Positions 1-11,864 of a stretch of DNA of 64,000 bases are shown here, one piece after another. The stretch spans positions 50,051,885-50,115,884 of the forward strand of contig CAIIXF020000001.1 in assembly GCA_903813345.2 (NCBI GenBank), read 5' to 3'. The position numbers and the translations under genes are program-made. The notes under the pieces are model-generated. The model was given only the letters and a program-made list of their open reading frames with translations, did not search any database and was not told the DNA's origin. The DNA comes from Owenia fusiformis (Eukaryota; Annelida; Polychaeta; Sabellida; Oweniidae). Position 1 is the stretch's first letter. Each line of letters begins with the position of its first letter.

Positions 1-176
1 AAACATTTTGGAAATATAAGTGTCAAAAAATGCATGAAAATTAGGACAGTGCATCAGTGGTTGACTTTTTCAGATACATGTTTTAAACATAGCATTTAAA
101 CACCACAAAATGAAAATTTTACTTGTTCTTCACATTGTTTAGGAAGCTTGACCAAAAACCAAAAGTTTGAAAATAC

Positions 177-291
177 CTTTCCAAAGACAATCCCCATGCT
201 ATGACAGATACATCCTCTGGAAGTCCCATAGGTAACAACATCTCAGGCCGGAATATTCCAGAATTGCCAATCTCAACCCACTTCTTTAGAC
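177..291 (-). CDS. FARSA: FARSA exon (seventh seen), class II motif 3
   Basis: The minus-strand reading is [20 protein letters not shown] then [17 protein letters not shown](R). It includes the class II motif 3 region (AWGLSLER), whose Arg binds ATP. Acceptor TTCCAG lies above 291 and donor GTATTT below 177. Phase is 2 nt, 37 codons, 2 nt. The family normally continues with about 50 C-terminal residues (the IKYGINNIREL region); these are not in bases 1-176, so the gene runs past the left edge. Confidence 0.94.
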
Positions 292-812
292 CTGGAACAA
301 TAAATCATAATACAAATTTTCTTAAAAAACTCTAAAACTACTGGTATTTGGGTTATCAAAGATTACATTTTAGTGGCAAATGGCAGACATTTTGATAAAT
401 AGCAGCCATCTTTAAAATTTCTTATCTGCTAGCAGAGCTCCTTTATTTCTAGGCAGCAGCACATAAAATTAATAACGTAAAATCTATCCACTGGTAATAA
501 TTATCAATGATTATTTCCACCTTGCCTGGCCAGTTCTAGGGGTTTTAGTGCTAGTTGAGAAGGCATTCATTTCACTATATCGACCTGAGAAATATGTGAC
601 GTCATATTGGTGGTCCATATGGACCGGTCTAGAATATATTCTGGACCGGCAATTTTCCCCGGGAAATTAGATATCGTTCAATGCGTAAGATTTTCTTGCT
701 GTTTCAGTCCTGGTCGTTAACGGTGGTAATAATACTAATAACGTCATTTCTGCGAGCAATATAGTGAAATATTGGACCTTGGGCCTTCGGCCCTCGGTCC
801 AATATTTCACTT
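292..812. other. FARSA intron start with repeat fragment and hairpin
   Basis: No gene is seen. Bases about 340-520 resemble a decayed monomer of the satellite found at 16.3-16.8 kb (AGAGCTCCTTTATTTCTAGG, followed by the 'ccactggta' phrase). TGACGTCA occurs at about 597-604. A G/C-rich hairpin at about 774-806 (GGACCTTGGGCC, loop TTC, GGCCCTCGGTCC) precedes the large inverted-repeat element. Confidence 0.45.
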
Positions 813-3612
813 TATTATGCACCTCATTAAAATACTCAATTCTGATTGGTTCTTAGTTGCTTGTAATTTGGCAATACTCTGCTCTTTTCTGAAAACTGCC
901 GGATATTTTTTTAATATCTGACCCTTTCGAGAAAAAGGGTCGGATATTTTTTTCAATGTTTTTGCAACATTCCCACTTCAGAGTTTTATTTCTTAATAAC
1001 TGGAGTACTACTTAAAGCTTACATCCGAAACTGGCGGAAAATAAAAGAAAAAATGCACTTAATCAATCACAATTACCCTTATCATTCAAAAGTTACATAT
1101 AATTCTGCAAGAACGTCTCGAATAAATAAAAATTAAATTCCCGGGGCAAATATTTTCGTCCAGTGTAGCGAATAAACTGGCCGGAAGTCGTCTGAGTTTT
1201 GAAAGAAACTGAAATAAATAAATGTCAAAATAATGTCAACTAAACGACAGTTTAAAGGGAATGCGAAGTTTTGTCCCTTAAACTTGATAATAAGTTAGAA
1301 TAAAGATATATCTTTCAATCCAACTTAGTTTTATTGTTCTATCATTATCCTTTTAATTGTTATTGAGCCCCGGGTTTTGCATATGAACTGGACCACGGAG
1401 CTGCCATTTCAACCGTAAAGTGGTTCTTTACGACATTGTTATGACGTCATTGATGCCAGATTGATGCCTTGGCATTCTAAAAGTTTTGTGGCGCCATTTT
1501 TGAATCAAAAAATGAATGCCGAGTTGTTGTTGCCATTCCAAAACCAAAGAAATCATTTCAAAGGAACTAAAAGAATACGTATATACCAACCATAATAAAG
1601 AACGATTTCAATAGAATATTAACGCCGGCATTTTCGGAATTGCTTTTTACCTATCTAGACATGGAATGCAGGTTAGATTTATTCTTTATTTACACTTGAA
1701 ACAATCTGGGATTCGTGACTTTTTAACTTTTATTAGGTCTAGCGCTTAATGCGAACAGAGAATGCTAATTCTATCAGGCGAATGCAAACTATTAGAATAA
1801 AACATAATAAAATTAATTCAACCAACCCATCTTGAATTTCCAAGAATGCAAGAGTTTAATTTGCTAGTCTCATTACAAAAATACGTGTTCGTACTTTAAT
1901 TTTCATTTCATTTATGTTTATCTTTAACACAGGTATTCAAAGAAATTAAAATTTTAAAATTAAATTGTAAAACCGTATTCAATTACTATCATGGATTCTT
2001 AGCCTCACGTTACATTTTTACGGGGACCGTACGGTCTATCATTTCTGTGGTAAGTAGGATTTCTACGGTTGTCTAGTATTTCTGCAGTCAGATAATTTAG
2101 CCTTCTCTTGTCATGATCTAAGGTGAAAATACCATTGAATTTTGAAAAGCTTTTTTTTGTCATATCGAATGTCGCTACGGTGATATGATGATTGAAATTG
2201 GTCGTTTAACAACTGAGAAAAATTAAACATTACGTATTATTCTTTGAAAGTATGACAGTGGCATGTCCTTGTAAAGCTTTTGCCAATCTTAATATTTAGG
2301 AGATTGACATTTACATACGTATCATTTAGACGACATCGATTTTTTGTTTTTTTGTTTGCGTTTTTCATCAGAATTTAAATGGCTAAACACTTTAGGGAGT
2401 TACTGTTTCATTGGATTACTACTTTTTGTTTTGTTTCTTTCATTCTCCAATATGCCCCTATTCATGCACCTATACATATTTGAATAGAATACTACAGATT
2501 GAAGAAATCTACCATTTATGATTAGGTAAGAAAGCAATTGCTAATTGCGGCAGTATGCCTATTTGCCGACGTATACCTTAAGGTTAATAATGATGTGCCG
2601 TAAATGCTCATCAGCGCATTAATGAACATTAGCATAGATTTTGATATTTTAAATGGTATGTCGTGTATTTACATAAATATAGTAAATGCAATTATTTGTT
2701 GGATGCGTTCAGCCGAAGATATAACTTACATGTACTTATTTTTACCACAAATACGCCAACACATTAGCCACATTAATCTTAGTTAAATAAATCCCAATTG
2801 ATGCACAGTAACGCATTTATGTACCCTTTGCATTCGTTTGACTTCACTTCTTAAAAGAGAGCTTCGTCTTCAGTTTAGACTCTGCACGCAGGGTAGCATT
2901 TATGTGTAAATGCCATTTTGTATATTTTAATGCATTTACCTCATTTATTGGTAAAATATACAAGAAAGCATTTACAGGATTTGAACAGATTTATCCTTTT
3001 TTGACCCAGTGTTATCATTATATAAAATGATTCTAGTGGATATTTTTCAAGTGGAATATAATGCGATGACTTCCGAATCGCGCAGCCGATATCTCATAAG
3101 TTTAGTGATTTTTTTACCTAGCCTATATATACTATATCACATTGGACAAAATAAATACAAACATTTGAAAAATTACATTGCAACAATTCAATTGCTATGA
3201 AGAATATATTGAAACAACTTTTCCAAATATATGATATGATATGGACATGAACATGCGGCAACAATGTTAAGCGGACAGAAATAGTTATAAAATATCAGTG
3301 AAATGTGTTCTATTTCTGCGATCCGAGTATGACGTGATTATATAGCGACATTTCCCAGGCATCAATTTTAAGGCATCAATGACGTCATTGATACATAACA
3401 ATGGCGGCATCCGCAACGATCCAGATATGGGTACTTTGAACTTGAATTATATGTTAGTTCAAATGGGATATGTCCCATGAGTGAGCTGAAGTGATAGATG
3501 ATGGTTATAAGTAGCCAGCGTGTAAATTAGAACATGAAACTTCGCATTCCCTTTAAGCCTGTACTCCAGTAAGTACTCCACTTAACTTTGATTGGGAGGT
3601 GCATAATAAAAC
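813..3612. mobile_element. Large diverged terminal-inverted-repeat element, no coding region recognised
   Basis: TTTATTATGCACCTC at about 813-827 is the reverse complement of GAGGTGCATAATAAA at about 3597-3611. Further inward the ends match again in inverted order: TTAAAGGGAATGCGAAGTTT near 1252 and near 3537-3557, then TGACGTCATTGATGCC near 1442 and 3375-3395. The arms have diverged by insertions, so this looks like an old DNA element. The interior (1.5-3.3 kb) is AT-rich; I see no transposase there. Confidence 0.4.
3375..3392. repeat. Perfect 18-bp palindrome centred on a CRE-like TGACGTCA
   Basis: ATCAATGACGTCATTGAT reads the same on both strands. It sits in the right arm of the 813-3612 element and has an inverted partner near 1442. 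Regulatory use is not shown. Confidence 0.5.
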
Positions 3613-3771
3613 ATGTGCTCAGCTGCCGCCTCGCCCAATATTTTTTCTCGAATAGGTTTTCAATTTTTTTCAATTTTGAAATTGAGCTGCCATCTTGAAA
3701 ATCCCTTCTCAAGCAGAGGTCATATGTCCCTAGGTATCAACATATAAAATTTGAACCAAAATGTCTTCATA

Positions 3772-3932
3772 TACTAATAAAACTTTGTAAATTTTTAATC
3801 GAGGCTGGGCAAAAAATGTACTTAAATAAATGTTATTTTAATGTTTGTTACTGTATTAGTTAAGTTTGTCTTTTGTACTCTTATACCCTATAAGGGCTGA
3901 ATTGAGAAATCAATAAATAAAAAATCAATAAG
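3772..3932 (+). mobile_element. 5'-truncated 3' end of the LINE at 5.6-9.5 kb
   Basis: From about 3772 the plus strand matches the end of the nearby LINE (the last codons of its ORF and its 3' UTR), including TTAATCGAGGCTGGGCAAAA, the CCCTATAAGG stretch, and a tail AATCAATAAATAAA. The nearby LINE lies on the minus strand, so the two copies are in opposite orientation about 1.7 kb apart. Differences include a small indel after GGGCAAAA. This is a typical 5'-truncated LINE insertion. Confidence 0.8.
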
Positions 3933-4379
3933 TTGAGCAGAGGCAAAAATGCACTAATACGAGTAGTTTCAAAAATTAATGTAGTCCTAACACAATTGTG
4001 ATCATGACGAGTCAGTAAGCTAGTATGTAGGTACAGTTGTCATCTTTTTGCAATGATAACATGCCATTTCTTCTGAAAATGCGTTTATTTGGGTTATCTG
4101 AACAAAAATTTTAGTCAAGTGGCATATTAATTTTGGCTTCATTTTTGTGAATTTCAATTTCTGGCGGCAGAGAGAGAGGGAGACCAATTATTTCAAAAAG
4201 TAGATGTTTGACCCCTATTGAGTTTAGTGTCAAAATGTAGCCTAGACATCGCTTTTGAACCTCAAATAGGCTAGTGGGGCCACATGAATCCATAACTCTA
4301 GATAAAAAAATCAGAGTTCAACCCTTTGCCCATTAACTAGTATGGTGACGTGAATTAGGGCTGTTTTGCCAGAGCTCCT

Positions 4380-4690
4380 TTGTCTCTAGGTATCAGCGTG
4401 TAAAATTTGAACCAAATCCTTCAACTGGTATTTGAATTAACAAAGATTATGTTCTTTGACGAAAAATGGTCGCCATTTTGAAATTCAGCTGCCATCTTGA
4501 AAATGACTTCTTGAGCAAAGCTCCTTTGTCCCTAGGCAACAGCATAAAAAATTTGAACCAAATCGGTCGACTAGTATTCCAGTTATCAAAGATTACATTT
4601 TTTACGAAAACGGTGGCCACTTTGAATTGAGAGACCAAAGTGAAAATTCCTACACCCAAAGGTCATAAGCCTTTAAAGTGTGCGCCAAAG
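4380..4690. repeat. Satellite-like monomers with GCCGCCATTTT (copy 1)
   Basis: Two to three degenerate monomers of about 130 bp carry the phrases TTTGTCCCTAGGCA, AATTTGAACCAAAT, GTTATCAAAGATTAC and CGCCATTTTGAAATTCAGC. The same family fills 16.2-16.9 kb and 18.55-19.3 kb, with stray monomers at 340-520 and 3640-3770. Confidence 0.7.
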
Positions 4691-5636
4691 TTTAAAACTG
4701 CGCAGGCGCACCGCTCTCGCTAAACTATATAAAGAGATTACCAGGTACACGATTCAGAGGTAAGCCAGGAAGGCGAACGATCTTCGTCTCGTGATGATTT
4801 CCCATATAATCGTAACCAGGGAAGCTTCACCATTGAAATTGAAAATTACTATTAGATATACTTTGTAGATGTTATTTATGAAGCTATTTAGTGTTTGCAT
4901 CAATCAAATGGCTCATTTTGAACATATAAAAAGTATTTGTGTTTTGTTTCCCATGGAATTGTATTGTATGTAGCACACACATAAATAGTGTACATTATAC
5001 AGTACTTGAATAGCCTGGTTTACATAATATTGAAGGGCATGCTGATTACATGCACACGAGTACATGAATGAAGGCCTAATATTGATATACGTAGCTTGCA
5101 TACCTAAATAAAAAATAAACTCTTCTAATCCCCTAATGTAAACACGGCGGTATACGTAGCCCGATTTATCGGGGACTTTAACAGTTTAAGATTTGAATCA
5201 AATCCACCTGCAGATATTTGAGTTATCACTCGGACAGACAGACGGATGAACGAACAGATGGCTTCTCTATATCCCTCTCGAACTAAAATATACCCAGCAG
5301 CAAATGTGATTATTAATCTACTAACAGAAAAATGTTATGGTACACGACTCAAACAAGCCCCTGGAGGCAAGATGGAAACCCCAGGCCAATAAACTAATAG
5401 ACAGATATATCCTATTATCAAGCCTAATAAATGTATCCTGTTATCTTCAAAACAGTTGGCAGTAATTTAGAATAGTTACAAGTTTCCTCAAGTGTATGAT
5501 ACCAACAGGATAAAGTATACCAACAAAGAACCAATTTATTTATTATTAATTCAATCAAAAAATACTTATTGAATTTAAATTACAGTAGTGCACTGGGAAT
5601 TATACTGTAAAAAAAACAACAACTTTGTATTTATAT
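4691..5636. other. FARSA intron stretch without recognised gene
   Basis: AT-rich non-coding sequence. A GACAGACAGACGG run near 5230 followed by TCTCTATATCCC near 5264 resembles the right end of the satellite elements at 16.9 kb. Nothing else is recognised. Confidence 0.4.
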
Positions 5637-8600
5637 ATTTATTTATTTATTTTTTATTTATTTATTTATTGATTTCTCAATTCACCCCTTATAGGGTATA
5701 AGAGTACAAAAGACAAACTTAACTAATACAGTAACAAACATTAAAATAACATTTATATACATGTAAGAACATTTTTTTGCCCAGCCTCGATTAAAAATTT
5801 ACAAAGTTTTATGAGTATATTTTTGTTTGAATTCATTAATTTCTCAAACTTCTGTGTGTTTGGTCTTGTGGTATAACATTTAGGAAGGTATCTTTTTCTA
5901 ATATAACTTAAAGCTTTGCATTCTAAAATGACATGAAATTCATCACCTATTCCTTTACCACATAAATCACAAAACCTATTTTCCCTAGGAATATTTTTAT
6001 AACGTCCTCTTTCAACTGGAAGTTTATTATTACACAATCTGTACATAATTAGAACTTTTCTATATTTATCTGGCATACAGTCTAAATACTGTTCAAATGA
6101 AAATTCTGTTTTAAATATTTTATAGTTGTAACTTTTACTACTGACTTTCATGTCACTATTCCACTTTTGTAAAAACTGATCTTGCATCCTTACTTTTACT
6201 TTTTTGATAAACTCTGCATAACTAACTGACTTTGGATTTATCCAAACATCTGACATGCCAAGATTGTTTAATGTGTTTTTCACATAAGTAAACCAATTTG
6301 AGGAAAATACATTTCTGTCATACATATTTTTACACAATTTGTACATTTTTTCACTCATCTTTAAACTGTCAGAGCTACTTGTTGCTAATTTATACCAAAA
6401 TTTCAAGATACATGTGTTAGACTTTATATATAGAGGGAATCTACCAAGTTCCCCATAAACCATATAGTTTGGAGTTGTTTTCTTGACCTTAAGAATATAT
6501 TTTAGAAATTTAAGATGTAGTTTTTCGATCAGTTTGTTATTTGTCATTCCCCATATCTCGGCACCATACATTAATATTGGCAGAACTAGGGTATCAAATA
6601 AATGCAACTGTGTTTTAAGAGGTAATGCAAATTTGTTACATCTACTAAGAACTGAAAACATTGCCTTTTCTGCTTGACTATACAAATGTTTCATATTTAA
6701 ATTCAAACTACCTTTGCAATCAAAAAATACTCCTAAATATTTAAAGTGAGGTACATTTTCAACTACACTGCCATTAAGGGTAATGTTATCAGTTCTTTTT
6801 AATTTTTTCCTACTGATGATCATATATTTTGTTTTGTCAGTATTAATTTTGATTTGCCATTCATCACAATACTTTTCTAGCGAAGAAAAGGCATCTTGTA
6901 GTTTATTTTTACTATTGGCAAAGATGACTGTGTCATCAGCATAGAGCAAGACAAATAATTTTAAATATCCATCTATTTCATTTCCAACATTAATCTGATT
7001 GCAATTATTTTTCAATAAATATTTCTCGACATCATTCAAATATAATGAATGCATCAGTGGAGAAATACTATCTCCCTGTCTCAATCCACAGAGTATCTCG
7101 AAAAATTCAGACTGATTACGATGTTTGTCAATAATACAACTTTTCATATTTTCATACATGTTTTGTACTAGTACTAAAAATTTCCCTTTTATCCCATACA
7201 TTTTAATTAATTTTAGCCATAGTCCATCATGTCGTATTCGATCAAAAGATGAGGAATAATCAATGAAACCACAGTACAGCTCCTTCTTTGAGTGTAAAAA
7301 TACATCAATTAGGCATTTTAGGACAAAAATGTGGTCAACAGTACTGTGTAATTTACGGAAACCACATTGATTTTCATCTAGTAGTTGCAGGTCTTCTACA
7401 AAAGAGGTCAGTTTATTGTTCAGAATAGTAATGAATAACTTTCCAGCGCAACTTAGTAGAGTAATCCCTCTGTAGTTTTGGGGGTTGTTCTGGTCACCTT
7501 TGTTTTTATAGATAGGTTTAATAAGGCCTAGTAGCCAGTCTTGAGGTACCTCACCGGTATTCAATACTTTATTGAATAAATTCACCCATATGTCTATAAG
7601 AATGTTTTTACTATATTTAATATATTCATTTAAAATGTTATCTATCCCACACGCTTTACCATTTTTCAGTTTATTAATGGCTTGAAATACATCATCCCTT
7701 GTGATTTCACTGTTTAGAATATCTAAGTTAAGTTTGTGTGCAAAATCATCTTTATAATGTTCGTCAATTTCGTTTTCACTCATGTTATTTCCACTGGTTT
7801 GGGGCTTATAAAGTGTTTCATAATATTCCTTCATAGTATCTAAACTTACTTTTAATAATTCGTCTTTAGATCTACTGGGATTTAAAATGTTCCAGTATTG
7901 TTTACTATTACTGCGTTTTAGGTCAAATAACTTAGAGTTGAGACGTTTTAAGTAATCACGTTTTGCTTTAATGCGTTGTTTTTTATACTGTTTATTTTTC
8001 CTAATCATATCTTCCTTATCTAGCATATTTCTCGTTCTCATGTATCTATTTTTTGCTGAATTGTATATTTTGCGTTTATTTTTACAACTATTGTCAAACC
8101 ATTTGTTCTTTATTTCAGTTGCATTATTTTCATGGATTACTTTGAAGCTTTTCTTTAAGTTCGAGCTTATAGCTGCATCTAAAATACACTTCTTTAGCTT
8201 CACGTTGATTCCTTCTACTGATGATCCCTCATCTTGTAGTAGGGAAGTTATTTCATCAATTTTTCTAAAGTCAAGATTTTGGCTAAAAGTCTGTGCTTCT
8301 TCTTGCTTCCAGATAAATTTATAACTATTTTTTCCATTGGTAATGTCATCTCTATCAGATTCATTGAAATTATCAGAGGTAGACTTTACTGTAAGGTTTA
8401 AAAAACAATGTACATCAGAAAAGTCAGGTGAGAAATCTTGGATATAAACAGAGTCAATATTACCTAATAATCGTGGAGATGCAATAGCATAGTCAGTAAC
8501 TGAGCCTTTCCCTTTAACACATGTATTTAATTCACTACATTTACCAAATCTACCATTTGCAATGAACAGGTTATTTGCTTTACAGAGTTGCAGTAGTCGA

Positions 8601-9550
8601 TTACCATAATTATTCACTCTGTGTGTGTCACATGATATTCTTTCTGTTTTAATACCATAGCTTTCAAGGTCACCTACTGAGTTAAGAAATTGTACCATTG
8701 ATAAATCAGCATTCACCGAATTTGCAAAATGTTTATCAATATAAGTGTAGTCTTTTAACACACTTGTGTGTGAATTAAAGTCACCCAAAAGACATATTTC
8801 CTCATTATCGTTTTGATATGAGAGCATCTCTCTTTCAATTTCATCAAAAGATTCAACTTTGCTATATAAACTTCCCTCTGGAGGTATATAGACAGCACCA
8901 ATGAGAACATTAAAACCACATACATTTTCATCAAGTCTTAACCAAAGAACATATTTACATTTTGTTTGAAATATCTTCAAAACTTTTTTGAATTTCTTTT
9001 TAACACATATTAAAATACCACCGGAATTTTTTATATTGAGTTTTTTCCTGTTCTTGGTAAACACAATAAATCCAAGTTCTTCCAGGGTGTGGGTTATGTT
9101 GATTTCACTGATTTTATCTAGTTTTGTTTCAGTTACACAGATAATGTCATGTTTTAGCAACTCCTCTATGAAATCAGGATTGTCTAGTTTCGAGGACAGT
9201 CCACATACGTTGATGTGACTCAATCGTAATTGAGACTGGGAAATGTCCTAGGCCCAAGAGTCACTATTTACCCTTCCTCTTCCTCAAAGAATAGTTTGCC
9301 AGGAGTAGTCTCTGTTAGGATTTTACTTCATTTTTACAGACAAAAAACAAGAATCGTCATCGTATTAGGTTCACAAATGTTTTGTAGTTTTTGTACTGGG
9401 TGTCTGTTAAACCATTGCTTACACCAGGAACACTGAACTTACAGTTATCAAACTTTGCAGAACTAACCACGGAAAGTAGGCTCAAACAGGAGATAAGGCT
9501 CAATTATAACATCAAGGACTTTCAAATTAAAGCCCATGGGCTATTAACTC
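5637..9550 (-). mobile_element. APE-type non-LTR retrotransposon (LINE), nearly full ORF2, in a FARSA intron
   Basis: The element reads on the minus strand. Its 3' end is clear: after the ORF stop, a short 3' UTR leads into a (TAAA)n-like tail (AATCAATAAATAAATAAA and more) near 5690-5637. Its 5' limit is uncertain; I place it near 9550 because no ORF1 or clear boundary is visible. A second 3' end in opposite orientation lies at 3772-3932. A CR1/L2/Jockey-like clade fits the domain order, but the clade is not settled. Confidence 0.85.
5753..9247 (-). CDS. LINE ORF2: AP endonuclease plus reverse transcriptase
   Basis: About 1,164 codons are open without internal stops. The N-terminal endonuclease shows the HINVCGL start, the catalytic Glu in VTETKLD, GDFNSHT, and a C-terminal SDVHCF in place of the usual SDH. 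The reverse transcriptase follows: NYRGITLLS, motif A FIDYSSSFDRI, motif B GLRQGDSISP, motif C LLYADDTVIF, and a thumb with FKYLGVFF. The C-terminus has a CCHC-like knuckle (CDLCGKGIGDEFHVILEC). A TAG at 9250-9248 closes the frame upstream, and no ATG precedes the endonuclease domain. Either the 5' part is damaged or translation starts by another route. Enzymatically it would nick the target and prime reverse transcription there. Confidence 0.88.
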   Translation of the reverse strand, partial: DISQSQLRLSHINVCGLSSKLDNPDFIEELLKHDIICVTETKLDKISEINITHTLEELGFIVFTKNRKKLNIKNSGGILICVKKKFKKVLKIFQTKCKYVLWLRLDENVCGFNVLIGAVYIPPEGSLYSKVESFDEIEREMLSYQNDNEEICLLGDFNSHTSVLKDYTYIDKHFANSVNADLSMVQFLNSVGDLESYGIKTERISCDTHRVNNYGNRLLQLCKANNLFIANGRFGKCSELNTCVKGKGSVTDYAIASPRLLGNIDSVYIQDFSPDFSDVHCFLNLTVKSTSDNFNESDRDDITNGKNSYKFIWKQEEAQTFSQNLDFRKIDEITSLLQDEGSSVEGINVKLKKCILDAAISSNLKKSFKVIHENNATEIKNKWFDNSCKNKRKIYNSAKNRYMRTRNMLDKEDMIRKNKQYKKQRIKAKRDYLKRLNSKLFDLKRSNSKQYWNILNPSRSKDELLKVSLDTMKEYYETLYKPQTSGNNMSENEIDEHYKDDFAHKLNLDILNSEITRDDVFQAINKLKNGKACGIDNILNEYIKYSKNILIDIWVNLFNKVLNTGEVPQDWLLGLIKPIYKNKGDQNNPQNYRGITLLSCAGKLFITILNNKLTSFVEDLQLLDENQCGFRKLHSTVDHIFVLKCLIDVFLHSKKELYCGFIDYSSSFDRIRHDGLWLKLIKMYGIKGKFLVLVQNMYENMKSCIIDKHRNQSEFFEILCGLRQGDSISPLMHSLYLNDVEKYLLKNNCNQINVGNEIDGYLKLFVLLYADDTVIFANSKNKLQDAFSSLEKYCDEWQIKINTDKTKYMIISRKKLKRTDNITLNGSVVENVPHFKYLGVFFDCKGSLNLNMKHLYSQAEKAMFSVLSRCNKFALPLKTQLHLFDTLVLPILMYGAEIWGMTNNKLIEKLHLKFLKYILKVKKTTPNYMVYGELGRFPLYIKSNTCILKFWYKLATSSSDSLKMSEKMYKLCKNMYDRNVFSSNWFTYVKNTLNNLGMSDVWINPKSVSYAEFIKKVKVRMQDQFLQKWNSDMKVSSKSYNYKIFKTEFSFEQYLDCMPDKYRKVLIMYRLCNNKLPVERGRYKNIPRENRFCDLCGKGIGDEFHVILECKALSYIRKRYLPKCYTTRPNTQKFEKLMNSNKNILIKLCKFLIEAGQKNVLTCI

Positions 9551-9748
9551 AAGAGAAATGATCAGTTTTGTGGTCAACAAGTCAGATCAGCTAAACACCT
9601 CTTAAACATTGGGAATCTCTTCTTATTTTTCTGTTTTGTAACAGCTTTTCATACAAAAACTTTTATTTGACTTATATGGCCTCCTCAAGGCTATATAAAA
9701 TTTGGACATATTTTTCTAGAAATAAATACAGAAATGCTGGTCTCTACC

Positions 9749-9825
9749 TTCATGATAACTGAATATTTCCATGCTTGGTTCTGTGTATGGGTTGTAAGCG
9801 GGCTTGAAACGCAGCTTTGTGATTC
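9749..9825 (-). CDS. FARSA: FARSA exon (sixth seen)
   Basis: This 77-bp exon encodes (G)[18 protein letters not shown] then EIFSYHE. The [15 protein letters not shown] block is a hallmark of FARSA and contributes to the phenylalanine pocket. Acceptor TTTCAG lies above 9825 and donor GTAGAG below 9749. The final G begins the Gly codon finished in the exon at 291. The next intron (9748-292) is 9.5 kb and carries the LINE. Confidence 0.94.
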
Positions 9826-10934
9826 CTGAAACATACAAGATAGAAAATACACATGTGAGTAACTGACTTGAAAATACATGTGGTGAACAATTTAAAACAT
9901 GGCAGGAAACACAGTGAGATTTGGATGTCTCAAAATGGCAATTAAAAGGTGTCCAGATTCTAAAATGAAATTCTCTGTTTATTTCTAAATGTAATATGTC
10001 ACACAATTTAAAATGCAATGAAGGAATTATCCTTATGGTATCAAAGAACTTTAAAAACATTTTTATTTTGAAATGTTCCCTTTTTAATGATAAAGTCTAC
10101 ATGTAACTTTCCATATGTTATACCTCTGCTATAAAAGTTAAAGAATTTTGACATTTTTGCATTTTAAATCCTCAATTCCAATGAAATGTTCAGTTATTTC
10201 AAATCTTTTTAGATATTAAAAAATAAAATTATCTTTTAAAACATTAATTCAACATTTTAAACTTTATTTACTTTACTGACACATATTTGATCTGTTTACA
10301 AAACCATATAATAAACAGAATGCTAAAAAGAATGCACACACTTAATGTGTAATCGGAAACAACCTTTTACTACAAGTCTAATACTTTTACAAAACAATCA
10401 AAAAATAATTTTGAAAATATACAGTACTCTTTAATAATGTTTATACTACAAATATTAGCACTTGGCATTATAATATGTGTTTCAGAAGTATCTCACAATC
10501 AGAATCATATGGATTATGGAAATATTCCAGAGTAACATTTGTGAATCATTAAATACAGGAAATAAATGTCAGAAAATCTAATAATCTTGAGAATTATCAA
10601 ATTATAAAGGAAAAGGAAAAATTACCTAACATGGTGTCAAAAGATAATTTCATAATCTCCAATAACAGCTGATAACCAGATTAATATGCAAAACCCCATG
10701 TTAAATCAGCTGCCAATTATTTTTTCACTGACTTCCCCAAAAACAGAAAAATTATCCAAGAAGAGACTTTATGGAATGAGTCACATATAGAAAGTCTGAT
10801 GTTTTTCATGTATAAAAAATAGCAGCTCAATAATTATCAATTTTCATTATTTGTTTTGTGAAAAATGCCAAATTAATATGTCATCATTACAACAAATAAA
10901 CAATATTTACCATGGATTTCATAAATGTACATAC
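9826..10934. other. FARSA intron, no other feature
   Basis: AT-rich intron between two FARSA exons (acceptor at 9826-9827, donor at 10929-10934). I see no repeats or genes in it. Confidence 0.6.
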
Positions 10935-11103
10935 CAAGTTTTTTGAAGAAGGCATGTATGACGCCCATGAGATCCCCCAGGGTGAGGCCATAGTCTGCCA
11001 CCACCCCCTCAACCTGGTGAAACTCAGCCAGATGTGTTGCGTCGAGTGTCTCATTGCGGAAAACACGGTCTATTGAGAAGTACTTTACTGGAGTGAATTT
11101 TTC
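10935..11103 (-). CDS. FARSA: FARSA exon (fifth seen), class II motif 2
   Basis: This 169-bp exon encodes [20 protein letters not shown], then [20 protein letters not shown] and [32 protein letters not shown] is motif 2 of class II aminoacyl-tRNA synthetases; its Arg and Glu contact ATP and the amino acid. It starts in phase 0, exactly as the exon at 57322-57421 ends, which ties the two together across 46 kb. Acceptor is TTTCCAG above 11103, donor GTATGT below 10935. The last base starts a Gly codon completed at 9825. Confidence 0.95.
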
Positions 11104-11864
11104 CTGGAAATATTGAAACAGTTATATGTACACAAATATCGACTAAAATGGATAAACAAAGGGATTGGAACAAAAGTATCATTGAGTTATTTTTAAATTA
11201 AAATTTGCTTTCTTTTAAAATGAAATTTTACTCTCAGTCAGTCCCAAAAGTAACCTGTGACAATGTTTCAAAATTCTATAAAATTTAATTTTTACTTAAT
11301 TAAAATATAAGAAAATACAATGGAAATTAGTGCCACAGACTTCAGCCAGTAATCTTGAACATGAACATGAATATGAGTACATGTATTTTTATTCTGACCA
11401 TGGAATCAAATCTGTCTTTTAGGGCCACTAATTATCTCAATGAAAAGAACACACAATGGCAACAAAATGTCACCCCCTGGTAAGTTACTGCAAATGGTAA
11501 CAATAGTGAAGCTTACAGACACCAACTGCTTAATGCTGATGCCAGTTAGCTATAACAATATGTCACTTCTTAGTGGTGGTGGGGATTATTGCCACTTGCT
11601 TAGTTTAGGGTTAGAATACTCTCTATCATGCTAAGGTGTAACTTTAAATAAAAATACAAACCAACAATTTTTTGCACTCATGTATATTTCAAGACAGCAA
11701 TATGAATAATATTAGAAAAACTGAAACAATTGCAATTTACATCAGTCACATATCATCAATGTCTAATATAAGTGGAATTACCAACTTAAGAACAAGACAT
11801 TAACGTGACAAAATGTCACCATCTAGTTGCTCACAGTATTATGAGTTCAAGAGTCATGAAAACT

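Noticed and set aside
2604-3200. Short frames inside the large inverted-repeat element
   Set aside because: Small, AT-driven and without conserved motifs; they do not amount to a transposase.
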